DNA of 15,147 nucleotides from Proteobacteria bacterium UBA5122 (GCA_002415485.1 DHYU01000071.1:66081-81227), one strand, 5' to 3'. Positions 5,926 through 14,298 are shown, counted from the first letter of the stretch. Program-made: numbers and translations. Notes: generated by a model from the letters alone, not told the origin.

Positions 5926-7938
5926 CTATCCTCCGCCGAGCATGCTGCGCAAATTCGCGAGATGTGCCTTACCGCGCTGTTGTTTTTGCTCGGGGTCTAT
6001 CTGTTTCCCAACGCCATGCCACTCCAGATCATCTTCCGGCAGCTCTTGCAGGAAGCGACTGGGCTCGACCTCCATCAGTTCACCACCCCGCTTTCGGCGC
6101 GCGCAGTTGGTGATCGTTAATGTGCGTTGCGCACGCGTAATCCCTACATAGGCGAGACGTCGCTCTTCTTCGATATTGCCTTCTTCAATGCTGGTGCGGT
6201 GAGGCAACAACTCTTCTTCCATACCCACCAGGAAGACGTGCGGGAATTCCAATCCTTTGGCTGCGTGCAGTGTCATCAGCGTGACGGCATCGGATTTATC
6301 TTCCTCTTCATTACGATCGAGGATATCCATCAGACTCATGTGACTGACAATCTCTGAGAGTTTCTTTTCTTCTTCGCTTTGTTCAACGATGCGAATCATC
6401 CACGCGATCAACTCATGCACATTGCCCATGCGTTTTTCTGCTTGCTTGAGATCCTTGCTGCTATCGGCCAGCCAGGCCTCATAGTTGATTCGATTGATGG
6501 TGTCTTTGACGGCTTCGATCATGTTTCCGCGCTCGGCACGGTCGCCCATGTCGACGAGAAACTCAACAAATTGGCGCAGCTTGATCAGCGCCCGCTCACT
6601 CAGATGCTGTTCCAGTCCTAATTCAAAACTGGCGGCGAACAAGGTCAAACCACGGCTGTGAGCATAGGCACTGAGTTTTTCCAGTGTGCCAGGACCAATC
6701 TCCCGCCGAGGCGTATTTACAACGCGTAGAAACGCGGCATCGTCATCGGGGTTCACCAGCAAGCGCAGATACGCCATGATGTCCTTGACTTCGCTATGAC
6801 TAAAAAAAGAAGTGCCACCTGTAATACGATAAGGAATGCGATGATCCCGCAATGCGCGCTCAAATAAACGCGATTGATGATTGCCACGATATAAAATGGC
6901 GTAATCACGAAATTCTGTGCGCGCCTGGAATTTATGGCTGATCAATTCCGATGCGACCTGTTCTGCCTCGTGTTCATCATTGCGTAGCGTGAGCACTTTA
7001 ATTGGATCGCCGTAACCCAGCTCACTCCACAATTGTTTGTCGTCAAACACGTGCTGGTTGTTTTTTATCAACTCATTCGCTGCCTTGAGTATGCGTCCCG
7101 TCGAACGGTAATTCTGCTCAAGTTTAATGATGGTCAACGTAGGATAATCACGCTGTAGCAACAACATGTTTTCCGGTTCAGCGCCGCGCCAAGCATAAAT
7201 GGATTGATCATCATCACCCACTACAGTCAGTGCACCACGCACTCCCGTGATGTATTTGATCAATTGATACTGACTGGCATTGGTATCCTGATATTCGTCG
7301 ACCAACATGTAACGAATTTTGTTTTGCCATTTCTCACGCACCTCAGCGTTTTCCTGGAATAGGCGTGTTGGCAACAAAATCAGATCATCAAAATCTACCG
7401 CATTGTAGGCGCGAATCGCCTGCTGATATTGGGCATAGATCAGCGCTGCACCATGTAATGCAGCATCGCCACCTGCATCCACCAATGCCTCTTCCGGCCC
7501 GATCAGCGCATTTTTCCAGCGCGAGATCTGCCACTGTATTTGCTGCACGATGCCACCATCATCGCCATAATCACGCTTCATCAACTCTTTTATTAATGCC
7601 GCGCTATCCTGGGCATCAAAGATAGAAAATCCCGGGCGATAACCAAGGGCGTTTAGTTCCTGACGAATGATATTCAGACCAAGTGTATGGAAAGTCGATA
7701 CCTGCAGGCCTTGACCTTCTTTGCCCTTGAGCAATTCACCGACGCGGCTTTTCATCTCGCGCGCCGCCTTGTTAGTAAAGGTAACCGCACAGATTGAACG
7801 AGGCTGATAACCACACTGCTGAATTAAATAGGCAATCTTTTGAGTAATGACGCGCGTCTTGCCACTGCCCGCACCTGCGAGCACCAGACATGGGCTATCG
7901 AGATGGCGCACGGCCTGCCGCTGACGCGGGTTGAGCAT
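5926..7938 (-). CDS. rep: ATP-dependent DNA helicase Rep
   Basis: The protein has 670 residues, close to E. coli Rep (673). It is an SF1A 3'-5' helicase that helps replication forks pass bound proteins. Seen: Walker A AGAGSGKT (21-28), TFTNKAAREM (53-62), STFHTLG (81-87), Walker B DEYQDT (214-219), DDQSIYAWRG (243-252), and C-terminal LMTLHAAKGLEF and VGITRAQ motifs. The LNPRQRQAV start and a C-terminus ending HLANLRSMLGGG identify Rep rather than UvrD. I start it at ATG 7938, with GGAGG 9 nt upstream; the frame is open to 8088 but the extra 50 residues do not resemble the family. It appears monocistronic and complete, with a possible promoter just upstream, and marks the chromosomal side of the tRNA-Arg/island junction. 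Confidence 0.97.
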   Translation of the reverse strand: MLNPRQRQAVRHLDSPCLVLAGAGSGKTRVITQKIAYLIQQCGYQPRSICAVTFTNKAAREMKSRVGELLKGKEGQGLQVSTFHTLGLNIIRQELNALGYRPGFSIFDAQDSAALIKELMKRDYGDDGGIVQQIQWQISRWKNALIGPEEALVDAGGDAALHGAALIYAQYQQAIRAYNAVDFDDLILLPTRLFQENAEVREKWQNKIRYMLVDEYQDTNASQYQLIKYITGVRGALTVVGDDDQSIYAWRGAEPENMLLLQRDYPTLTIIKLEQNYRSTGRILKAANELIKNNQHVFDDKQLWSELGYGDPIKVLTLRNDEHEAEQVASELISHKFQARTEFRDYAILYRGNHQSRLFERALRDHRIPYRITGGTSFFSHSEVKDIMAYLRLLVNPDDDAAFLRVVNTPRREIGPGTLEKLSAYAHSRGLTLFAASFELGLEQHLSERALIKLRQFVEFLVDMGDRAERGNMIEAVKDTINRINYEAWLADSSKDLKQAEKRMGNVHELIAWMIRIVEQSEEEKKLSEIVSHMSLMDILDRNEEEDKSDAVTLMTLHAAKGLEFPHVFLVGMEEELLPHRTSIEEGNIEEERRLAYVGITRAQRTLTITNCARRKRGGELMEVEPSRFLQELPEDDLEWHGVGKQIDPEQKQQRGKAHLANLRSMLGGG

Positions 7939-8001
7939 GGGGTGGAACCTCCGGCTGGGAACTGCATAAACTACGTGGCAATCGGCTTGCCAGTGGTTCG
8001 A

Positions 8002-8030
8002 ATTGTAGCCGATAAAAGCCTCCCAGGTAA
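8002..8030 (-). promoter_or_regulatory. rep: Possible promoter of rep
   Basis: TACAAT (8007-8002) is a good -10, 17 nt after a poor -35 TTACCT (8030-8025). The transcript would start about 60 nt before the rep ATG. Apart from this and the inverted repeat near 8200, I see nothing definite in the 351 bp between rep and the next gene. Confidence 0.35.
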
Positions 8031-8196
8031 CGGTACGACTAATACGATTGGTAAATAACAAAGGCGCGATGTTATTCGCCCTCTGCAAACCAGCTTGGCT
8101 TTCAATGGCTTATCGTGCAACCAATTCCACTTATGGGTGTGGTACTTATTGATACCAGTGCCTGAAACACTAGCGAGAGCAGAAGGTCCATGATGC

Positions 8197-8227
8197 CACT
8201 TTAGCGCCAGAGGCTAGCGCTAAAGTG
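8197..8227. repeat. Perfect 11-bp inverted repeat (strong hairpin)
   Basis: CACTTTAGCGC (8197-8207) and GCGCTAAAGTG (8217-8227) are perfect inverted arms with a 9-nt loop. The hairpin lies about 60 nt past the stop of the small cysteine protein. On the minus strand no T tract follows, so it is not a standard terminator for that gene; on the plus strand a weak CTCATTGTTTT follows. It could protect the mRNA 3' end or be a repeat or binding site. Confidence 0.6.
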
Positions 8228-8289
8228 CTCATTGTTTTAATACTACTGATATCGAATGACACCACCAAAAGGAAGATGCCGGCACGATA

Positions 8290-8514
8290 TTATGCGTATT
8301 TTGGTAGCGTACCGTCCAAATATTCAGTAATGGTCACAGTCGGTACTTTATTTTTATCCACTAGCGAATACATTGTGCATTTTTCACATGCCATCAGCTT
8401 TGGTTGCGAACCGGTTGCTGCTTTGCCCACAGGTCTATCTCGCAATTCTTTGCAATTGGCAACAGTCATGTATGCTTTCTGAGGGTCACAATAGAAAATT
8501 CGGCTTTTATCCAT
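8290..8514 (-). CDS. Small four-cysteine protein, probably metal-binding, function unknown
   Basis: The protein has 74 residues from ATG 8514. The cysteines are C9, C21, C43 and C46, the last two as CEKC, a pattern fit for one zinc ion or an Fe-S cluster. There is no signal peptide or membrane segment. I do not recognise the family, but the cysteine spacing and a separate, good promoter (8655-8627) with a long leader argue that it is expressed. No strong ribosome site is seen before the ATG (AGGAT lies about 17 nt upstream), so translation may depend on leader structure. It stands alone between the pse-type genes and rep, both on the same strand. A small redox-sensing or nucleic-acid-binding protein is possible but unproven. 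Confidence 0.68.
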   Translation of the reverse strand: MDKSRIFYCDPQKAYMTVANCKELRDRPVGKAATGSQPKLMACEKCTMYSLVDKNKVPTVTITEYLDGTLPKYA

Positions 8515-8538
8515 AAATAGATTTGCTCGATCCTAATA

Positions 8539-8592
8539 GCCAGCTTGCTGGCAATGCTTTTGAACTGCCTATAGAGGCAGACCCCTGCTATA
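8539..8592 (-). promoter_or_regulatory. Structured leader with alternative hairpins upstream of the cysteine protein
   Basis: In the roughly 105-nt leader, one hairpin pairs TATAG and AGG with CCT and CTATA (8592-8570, one bulged base). A second pairs CTGCCT with AGGCAG (8580-8565, loop CTAT). They share bases and cannot form together. A third hairpin, GCCAG-CAAG-CTGGC, lies at 8552-8539, shortly before the start codon. No T tract follows any of them, so control of translation seems more likely than attenuation. Its role is inferred from pairing only. Confidence 0.4.
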
Positions 8593-8626
8593 AATGCATA
8601 ACCTTGCATGTATATTTTGACGAAAT

Positions 8627-8655
8627 ATCCTACCATTTATACTGGTTACTTTCAA
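8627..8655 (-). promoter_or_regulatory. Sigma-70 promoter of the small cysteine-protein gene
   Basis: TTGAAA (8655-8650; 5 of 6) and TAGGAT (8632-8627; 4 of 6) are separated by exactly 17 nt. Transcription would start near 8620, giving a leader of about 105 nt. It is one of the best promoters in the window. Confidence 0.6.
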
Positions 8656-8747
8656 GATCGGGGATTTGTCTAGACTTGTTGTTTGGCTACAGATGAAAAA
8701 TTATTGATATATCTTACAAGCAATTTCAGCAAACAATACAGTGCGGA

Positions 8748-9692
8748 TCAAAAACCCTGCCTGTCCTTGTATTGGCTGTATAAATAATTATTTTTTAACT
8801 TTGACTGCCCTTCACCATCAAGATCCAATCGCATCGATGAATCAAATTGTAGGGGTGATATATCTGCATTAACTCTATCTAAGAATGTATCCATCTTATT
8901 CGGTTGTTTCGCAATTAAATAGCGCAGAGAGATACGCGCTTCATCACCACAGTTGGGCGCTGTGCCATGCAGCGTTAATCCATGCCACAACGCAACCGAT
9001 CCAACACCTCCCGTAATCGTCAATTGATTACAAACCATTTCTTTCTTTGACAGCCCACTCGTATATAACCATTCATTTTTCTGTCTATCGGTTCGTTCCA
9101 AGTCATGAGGAAATATATCTGCGCCTGCTAAATGCGTCGCAGGCAAAATATTAAGTGGTGCGGCCCTTGCGTCCACTTCGTGTAAATATATATACAAGGT
9201 TATAAAATCTGCGTCGCGATTTGGATAATCGATAATATCTTGATGAAAATCTATGCCATAGAAATAGGTAATATTTCGGTACTGTGGTCTGATATAGGCG
9301 CCTAGATTATTAACGGAGTTATCCTTAATTCGCTCCATCACCCACTTTGGTATCCACGCCTCTGGCACACCACAAATCACCTTCTTATTCAGGATGTAAT
9401 AATCATCACCAAGCAGCGAGGACAATACATTGACAATTCTAGGCGTTGACTCCAGCTGACCTGCATATGCACTAAACTGCTCAAGCATATTAAATCCTGG
9501 GCGCGGATTAACACCCTTGTACTGCGGACATTTTACAAACTCACTTTCATCCATAAATATGTTAGGAGAGAAGTCCTGTTCCGCCTTAATATTACTTAAC
9601 AAAGATAAGCATGTGTTTACATCAGCGACTTCGGCCAGATTGAGATATCCGTCCTTCCTAAACTGCTCGAGCTCGAATTGATTAATTGTCAC
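8748..9692 (-). CDS. Phytanoyl-CoA dioxygenase (PhyH) family Fe(II)/2-oxoglutarate oxygenase
   Basis: The protein has 314 residues. The family hydroxylates or otherwise oxidises small substrates using Fe(II), O2 and 2-oxoglutarate. Seen: iron ligands in DFHQD (H150, D152) and the distal H242 in TLHGTAP, with a 2-oxoglutarate-binding Arg in ARISLRY (R253 or R257). No signal peptide is seen, so it is cytoplasmic. I choose GTG 9692, which has GGAG 6 nt upstream; GTG 9704 is an in-frame alternative without a ribosome site. It overlaps the end of pseH by 11 bp (23 bp with the longer start), so the two are translationally linked. Context suggests that it modifies a sugar, nucleotide sugar or acyl group of the pseudaminic-acid pathway, but the substrate cannot be read from sequence. 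It appears to be the last gene of its operon; no clear terminator follows. Confidence 0.85.
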   Translation of the reverse strand: MTINQFELEQFRKDGYLNLAEVADVNTCLSLLSNIKAEQDFSPNIFMDESEFVKCPQYKGVNPRPGFNMLEQFSAYAGQLESTPRIVNVLSSLLGDDYYILNKKVICGVPEAWIPKWVMERIKDNSVNNLGAYIRPQYRNITYFYGIDFHQDIIDYPNRDADFITLYIYLHEVDARAAPLNILPATHLAGADIFPHDLERTDRQKNEWLYTSGLSKKEMVCNQLTITGGVGSVALWHGLTLHGTAPNCGDEARISLRYLIAKQPNKMDTFLDRVNADISPLQFDSSMRLDLDGEGQSKLKNNYLYSQYKDRQGF

Positions 9693-10269
9693 GCTCTTCT
9701 CCACTCACATGGTTAGACATTAATCCTATGCGAGATGCTAGCGCTGCTTTATTCTGTTTCCACTCTTCTTCCAGAATCGAAAGTCGAATAACATCGTGAT
9801 AATTTTTTCCATCATAATGTTGATCTCGAAAGCATCCTTCCTTAACAAAACCGACCTTTATATGCATATTCACAACAGCCACATTAAACGCAATAACTTC
9901 GCAACTTAGCTTATGCAGATTCAATGCATCAAAGGCATACTCCAATGCTGCATATTCCATCTTCAACCCGGTTCCCTTTGGTGCACGCGGTGCCGAATAA
10001 AACCCCCAAAAAGCCGAACGTGTCGTAACGTTATAGTTCATAAAACATACCACCCCATGCGCGATATTATTTTCGCGCCATACGAAGTGTTTTTTTGAAG
10101 AATCTTTCTGCAGACGTTTAAACCAATCAACGTGCTCCTGCCATGAGATTTCGTGATTGGTAAACATATTGTTCCGAACCTCAGGCGCATTACGCCAGGG
10201 CAGAATCATTTCCAGATCTGCCTCTATCAATGGCTCCAGGTGTCCCAATGTATTTAACGCCTTTTTCAT
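9682..10269 (-). CDS. pseH: UDP-4-amino-4,6-dideoxy-N-acetyl-beta-L-altrosamine N-acetyltransferase (PseH-like GNAT)
   Basis: The protein has 195 residues from ATG 10269. PseH transfers an acetyl group from acetyl-CoA to the 4-amino group of the UDP-sugar, the third step of CMP-pseudaminic acid synthesis. Seen: the PseH-type N-terminal signature WRNAPEVRNNMF (25-36) with ISWQEHVDWF (41-50), the acetyl-CoA pyrophosphate loop around RAPKGTGLKM (95-104), and the GNAT motif-B region with NMHIKVGFVKEG (134-145). It begins 48 bp after pseF with no terminator between, and ends inside the dioxygenase gene. The C-terminal 25 residues look like a tail outside the fold. A related GNAT acting on another amino sugar is possible, but the adjoining pseF makes PseH the best call. 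Confidence 0.86.
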   Translation of the reverse strand: MKKALNTLGHLEPLIEADLEMILPWRNAPEVRNNMFTNHEISWQEHVDWFKRLQKDSSKKHFVWRENNIAHGVVCFMNYNVTTRSAFWGFYSAPRAPKGTGLKMEYAALEYAFDALNLHKLSCEVIAFNVAVVNMHIKVGFVKEGCFRDQHYDGKNYHDVIRLSILEEEWKQNKAALASRIGLMSNHVSGEERDN

Positions 10270-10317
10270 CCAAGTAGATGCTCTTTAATAAATTATTGTC
10301 TACCCGTATTCGAGGGC

Positions 10318-11007
10318 TTATATTGTTTTTAGCTGCATCGCTAAATGAACCAATTCGGCACGCCGCCAATCTTCCTCGGTATCAATATCATGCACTCGCC
10401 ACGACGGCAGGATTAGCGGTCTCATATTGCCACTAAATCCTCGCTTACCCAACGCGTCTCTATTTGACCAATAGAGCATCCCTGCATCGTGATAATAAGG
10501 CTCGAGATCTTGGGACCGTTTTTGAAAATCGTGTTCACTCACAATTTCCATTAGACCGCCATCATTCATTCTAAGTGCACGTTGCACCGGATAACTAAAC
10601 TGCGTAACACTAAAGACATAATCGCAATCACTACTACTGAGAGCTTCCCAGCCATCGACCAAATCATTCGCTGTTATAAACGGTGCTGTTGGATAGATAC
10701 AGCACACATGCTCGATATCACAACCTGTAGCCTCTAGCCACTGCACTGCGTGATTTGTCACCTCGCCCGTACCTGTAAAATCATCAGCCAATCTCGCTGG
10801 CCGCATAAAAGGCACACTAGCGCCGCAACTCCTTGCTGCCTGTGCAATTTCTTCGTCATCCGTGGATACGATAACGTGATCAAATAACTCACATTGCAAT
10901 GCTGCTTGAATAGAATAGGAGATTATTGGTCGGCCAGCAAAGTTTCGAATGTTCTTGCGGGGGATTCGTTTGCTACCACCACGAGCGGGAATGACAGCGA
11001 TTTTCAC
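10318..11007 (-). CDS. pseF: Pseudaminic acid cytidylyltransferase (CMP-pseudaminate synthetase)
   Basis: The protein has 229 residues from GTG 11007, with AGGA 6 nt upstream. PseF activates pseudaminic acid with CTP to CMP-pseudaminate, the donor for flagellin or surface-glycan glycosylation. Seen: the nucleotide-binding loop IPARGGSKRIPRKNI (6-20), the STDDEEIA segment (48-55), RPARLADDFTGT (69-80), CCIYPTAPF (106-114), and the C-terminal DIDTEEDW (208-215), matching PseF rather than NeuA or KdsB. It starts 79 bp after the glmS stop with no terminator in between, so read-through from glmUS is likely. It has no start-to-stop defects. Confidence 0.9.
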   Translation of the reverse strand: MKIAVIPARGGSKRIPRKNIRNFAGRPIISYSIQAALQCELFDHVIVSTDDEEIAQAARSCGASVPFMRPARLADDFTGTGEVTNHAVQWLEATGCDIEHVCCIYPTAPFITANDLVDGWEALSSSDCDYVFSVTQFSYPVQRALRMNDGGLMEIVSEHDFQKRSQDLEPYYHDAGMLYWSNRDALGKRGFSGNMRPLILPSWRVHDIDTEEDWRRAELVHLAMQLKTI

Positions 11008-11086
11008 AGCACATCCTCATACTGGGACCTATCGCAACTGGCACGACAGGTCTCGCATAATGAAGATGTGCTGAGCATTGATATTA

Positions 11087-12919
11087 CTATTCTACAGTCA
11101 CCGACTTCGCCAGGTTACGCGGCTGATCAACATCCGTACCTTTCAACACGGCCACATAATAAGACAACAATTGTAGCGGTATAGTAAATACGATAGGCGC
11201 TATCGGGTCTTCAGTAGAAGATACTTCCAATACTCTCACATGCTTGGAAGACTCCACCCCTGCAGAGTTGTCTGCAAACACGATCAATTCACCGCCACGA
11301 GCTCGCACTTCTTGCAGATTGGACTTAAGTTTCTCCAACAATTCATTATTGGGTGCTACCGAGATGACTGGCATATTGGCATCAACGAGCGCCAATGGCC
11401 CATGTTTCAATTCACCAGCTGGATATGCCTCGGCATGAATATACGAAATCTCTTTAAGCTTAAGCGCGCCTTCCATTGCCACAGGATATTGTGCTCCGCG
11501 ACCTAAGAACAATGCATGATTTTTATCTGCAAAAAACTCAGCCAGCTTCTTAATATCATCATCAAGCTTTAAAGCCTCTTCCACCTTTGTTGGCAAACTG
11601 CGCAACTGATGTACCAAGCTAATCTCTGTTTGTGCAGCCATACCATGACGACGTCCAAGCGCAATAACCAGCAACATCAATGCAACCAGCTGGGTTGTAA
11701 ATGCCTTGGTAGAGGCCACGCCAATTTCCGGGCCTGCGCGCGTCATCAAACTCAGATCGGCTTCACGCACCATCGAACTTTCCGGTACGTTACAGATCGC
11801 CATCGAATGACCAAAGCCCAGCTTCTTGGCCTCTTGTAATGCTGCCAATGTATCTGCTGTTTCTCCCGACTGCGAGATCGCGATCACCAGTGAGTTGCGA
11901 CGCGCAATAGGATGGCGATAACGGAACTCGCTTGCCACCTCTACACTACATGGAATGCCTGCCAACGACTCAAACCAGTAACGCGCGATAGAACCCGCGT
12001 GAAAACTAGTGCCGCACGCAATAATGTGCACACCCTGCACACCATCGAATATCTCTTTGGCCTTATGACCAAATGCCTCTTCCAGCACCATGTCACCACT
12101 CAAACGCCCTTCCAGCGTTTCAGAGATCGCACGTGGCTGCTCAAAGATTTCCTTCAACATATAGTGGCGATATTTGCCACGCTCAACGGCATCGGCACTG
12201 AGCTCACTGATCGTCATCGGTCGCTCAACTACATTGCCTGCAGCATCATAGATCGTCAGACTGTCGCGGCGTACATCGGCAATATCCCCGTTTTCCAGGA
12301 AGATAAAACGTTGGGTCACTGGCAACAGCGCTGCTACATCAGACGCGATAAAGTGTTCACCGATACCGATACCAATGACCAATGGACTGCCTAAACGCGC
12401 AGCCACCACTCGACCCGGTTCTGTGTTGTGAACCACACCAAGGGCATAAGCGCCTTCGAGATCTGCTACCGCTGAACGCACCGCGTGATAAAGATCTGCG
12501 CCTTGGTCCAGATAATAATGGACCTGATGGGCAATCACTTCGGTATCTGTATCAGACGTAAAGTCATAGCCCTGACCTGACTGCTTAACGCGCAACGATT
12601 CATGATTTTCGATAATGCCGTTATGCACTACCGCCACACGATTTTTACAGATGTGTGGATGTGCATTCGATTGGCTAGGCGCGCCATGAGTCGCCCAACG
12701 TGTATGGGCTATGCCTGTGTGACCACTGATGGTGCTTTGGCGTATTGCCGCTTCAAGCTCTGCCACCTTACCAACGGTACGCTGACGCTTGAGCTTATTA
12801 TCATCACCGACGACAACTGCACCAGCAGAATCATAACCCCGATATTCCAAGCGCTTTAAGCCTTCAATCAGAATTGGAACTACGTCCCGCTCTGCCACCG
12901 CACCGATGATCCCACACAT
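11087..12919 (-). CDS. glmS: Glutamine--fructose-6-phosphate aminotransferase (isomerizing)
   Basis: The protein has 610 residues, the usual GlmS length. It converts fructose-6-phosphate and glutamine to glucosamine-6-phosphate, the first step of UDP-GlcNAc synthesis. Seen: catalytic Cys2 in MCGIIGAV, class II amidotransferase landmarks EYRGYDSAG (25-33) and HTRWATHG, then two SIS sugar-phosphate domains with GTSFHAG, SQSGETADT, STKAFTTQ and AEAYPAGELKHGP, and the conserved tail DQPRNLAKSVTVE. ATG 12919 has AAGGAG 7 nt upstream, placed within the 11-bp gap after glmU, so the two are co-transcribed. No glmS ribozyme is seen in the gap, as expected outside Firmicutes. Downstream are pseF and pseH, which use the same precursor pool. 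Confidence 0.98.
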   Translation of the reverse strand: MCGIIGAVAERDVVPILIEGLKRLEYRGYDSAGAVVVGDDNKLKRQRTVGKVAELEAAIRQSTISGHTGIAHTRWATHGAPSQSNAHPHICKNRVAVVHNGIIENHESLRVKQSGQGYDFTSDTDTEVIAHQVHYYLDQGADLYHAVRSAVADLEGAYALGVVHNTEPGRVVAARLGSPLVIGIGIGEHFIASDVAALLPVTQRFIFLENGDIADVRRDSLTIYDAAGNVVERPMTISELSADAVERGKYRHYMLKEIFEQPRAISETLEGRLSGDMVLEEAFGHKAKEIFDGVQGVHIIACGTSFHAGSIARYWFESLAGIPCSVEVASEFRYRHPIARRNSLVIAISQSGETADTLAALQEAKKLGFGHSMAICNVPESSMVREADLSLMTRAGPEIGVASTKAFTTQLVALMLLVIALGRRHGMAAQTEISLVHQLRSLPTKVEEALKLDDDIKKLAEFFADKNHALFLGRGAQYPVAMEGALKLKEISYIHAEAYPAGELKHGPLALVDANMPVISVAPNNELLEKLKSNLQEVRARGGELIVFADNSAGVESSKHVRVLEVSSTEDPIAPIVFTIPLQLLSYYVAVLKGTDVDQPRNLAKSVTVE

Positions 12920-12930
12920 ACTGCTTCTCC

Positions 12931-14298
12931 TTACTTACTCTTTTTCGTTGGCCGCTGCCAATTGTTTATCGTCGTCTGCTTGACGCGACTCAAGGCCAGC
13001 ACGCCCGGCTCAACTTCCTTGGTTATGGTTGAACCTGCACCGATGGTGGCCCCGTTACCTACCTTGACCGGCGCAACCAGTTGCGTATCGGATCCGACAA
13101 ACACATCATCACCGATCTCTGTCAGGTGTTTATTGGCACCATCGTAGTTACAGGTGATTGTTCCTGCACCTATATTAACATTTGCCCCGACAAGGGCATC
13201 ACCGACATAACTCAAATGATTGACCTTTGAGCCCTGGCCGATTCGGGCCTTTTTGATCTCTACAAAATTACCGACATGGGTGTTGGCCGCGAGTTCTGTT
13301 TCCGGGCGTAAACGCGCAAATGGACCTATGCGCGCACCATCTCCCACTGTGGACTGATCAATCACGCTATTTTCAAGCACGATGACATTGTCACCAATCA
13401 CACTATTTCTCACCACACAGTTGGCACCAATACGCGTACCTGCACCAATTTTCACATCGCCTTCAAATACGACGTTAACATCGATTTCAACATCCGGGCC
13501 ACAGGTGAGAGTTCCACGCACATCGATACGCGCAGGGTCACGCAAAGTGACACCCGCATCCATCAAGGTCTCGGCCTTGATCCGCCTGTAATGGCCTTCA
13601 AGCTCAGCGAGTTGGCGTTTGTTATTGACGCCTAATACTTCAAATTCTGCGCTAGGCTGGCTGGTTGCAACTTCAATATCATCAGCGACGGCCATCGCAA
13701 TGACATCGGTCAAATAATATTCACCTTGGACATTATCATTTTTAAGATTGCCCAACCATTTTTGCAAATTGGCCTGTGATGTCGCCAGGATGCCTGTGTT
13801 GACTTCCTGAATACGCAATTCGTCTGCTCTCGCATCTTTATGCTCTACGATGCGCAAGACCTTACCTACCGCATCTCTGACAATACGACCATATCCCGTT
13901 GGATCAATCAAGGCGACTGTCAGCAGCCCAAACCCCGTTCGTTTATATTCAGCCATGAGTGCACTGAGCGTAGTTTCGGAGGTCAGCGGTACATCACCAT
14001 ACAGTACCAGCACATCGTTACCCGCCTTCACCGAGGGTAATGCCGCGGCTACCGCATGTCCTGTACCAAGTTGCTGCTCCTGCTTGACCCAGTTGACCGC
14101 CCTCGCTGACAGTGTCTGCGGCACAATTTCGCCACCGTGGCCATACACCACATGGATCTCATCTGCACCGATGTTTTCTGCGGTATCGATCACGTGCTCC
14201 AACAAACCACGCTCACCCACCGGGTGCAGGACCTTAGGCAAGGCAGAGCGCATGCGTGTGCCCTTTCCAGCCGCCAAAATGACTATGCTCAATCCCAT
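12931..14298 (-). CDS. glmU: Bifunctional UDP-GlcNAc pyrophosphorylase / glucosamine-1-phosphate N-acetyltransferase
   Basis: The protein has 455 residues, close to E. coli GlmU (456). It acetylates glucosamine-1-phosphate and then forms UDP-GlcNAc for peptidoglycan, lipid A and, here, probably pseudaminic acid. Seen: N-terminal uridylyltransferase motif LAAGKGTRMRSALPKVLH (8-25), VLYGDVPL, and EVNTGI; the C-terminal left-handed beta helix of hexapeptide repeats (about 255-440), with acetyltransferase residues in THVGNFVEIKKA, NHLSYVGDA and ITCNYDGANK. ATG 14298 follows GGAA at 8 nt. It lies after the atpC terminator, so it needs its own promoter or read-through; no convincing promoter is seen in the 47 nt between the terminator's T run and the start codon. 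Confidence 0.98.
   Translation of the reverse strand: MGLSIVILAAGKGTRMRSALPKVLHPVGERGLLEHVIDTAENIGADEIHVVYGHGGEIVPQTLSARAVNWVKQEQQLGTGHAVAAALPSVKAGNDVLVLYGDVPLTSETTLSALMAEYKRTGFGLLTVALIDPTGYGRIVRDAVGKVLRIVEHKDARADELRIQEVNTGILATSQANLQKWLGNLKNDNVQGEYYLTDVIAMAVADDIEVATSQPSAEFEVLGVNNKRQLAELEGHYRRIKAETLMDAGVTLRDPARIDVRGTLTCGPDVEIDVNVVFEGDVKIGAGTRIGANCVVRNSVIGDNVIVLENSVIDQSTVGDGARIGPFARLRPETELAANTHVGNFVEIKKARIGQGSKVNHLSYVGDALVGANVNIGAGTITCNYDGANKHLTEIGDDVFVGSDTQLVAPVKVGNGATIGAGSTITKEVEPGVLALSRVKQTTINNWQRPTKKSK

Noticed and set aside
7939..8088. 50-residue N-terminal extension of Rep
   Set aside because: The Rep family starts at MLNPRQ. The extension has no similarity and a ribosome site precedes ATG 7938.
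10318..11007. NeuA (sialic acid) or KdsB (Kdo) cytidylyltransferase
   Set aside because: The nucleotide loop, the VSTDDEEIA and RPARLADD segments and the adjoining PseH-like gene fit PseF better.
11912..12394. 160-codon plus-strand open frame
   Set aside because: It is antisense to glmS, a well-conserved gene on the other strand, and its translation shows no domain features.
12920..12930. glmS ribozyme or riboswitch
   Set aside because: The gap between glmU and glmS is only 11 bp and holds just the ribosome site.
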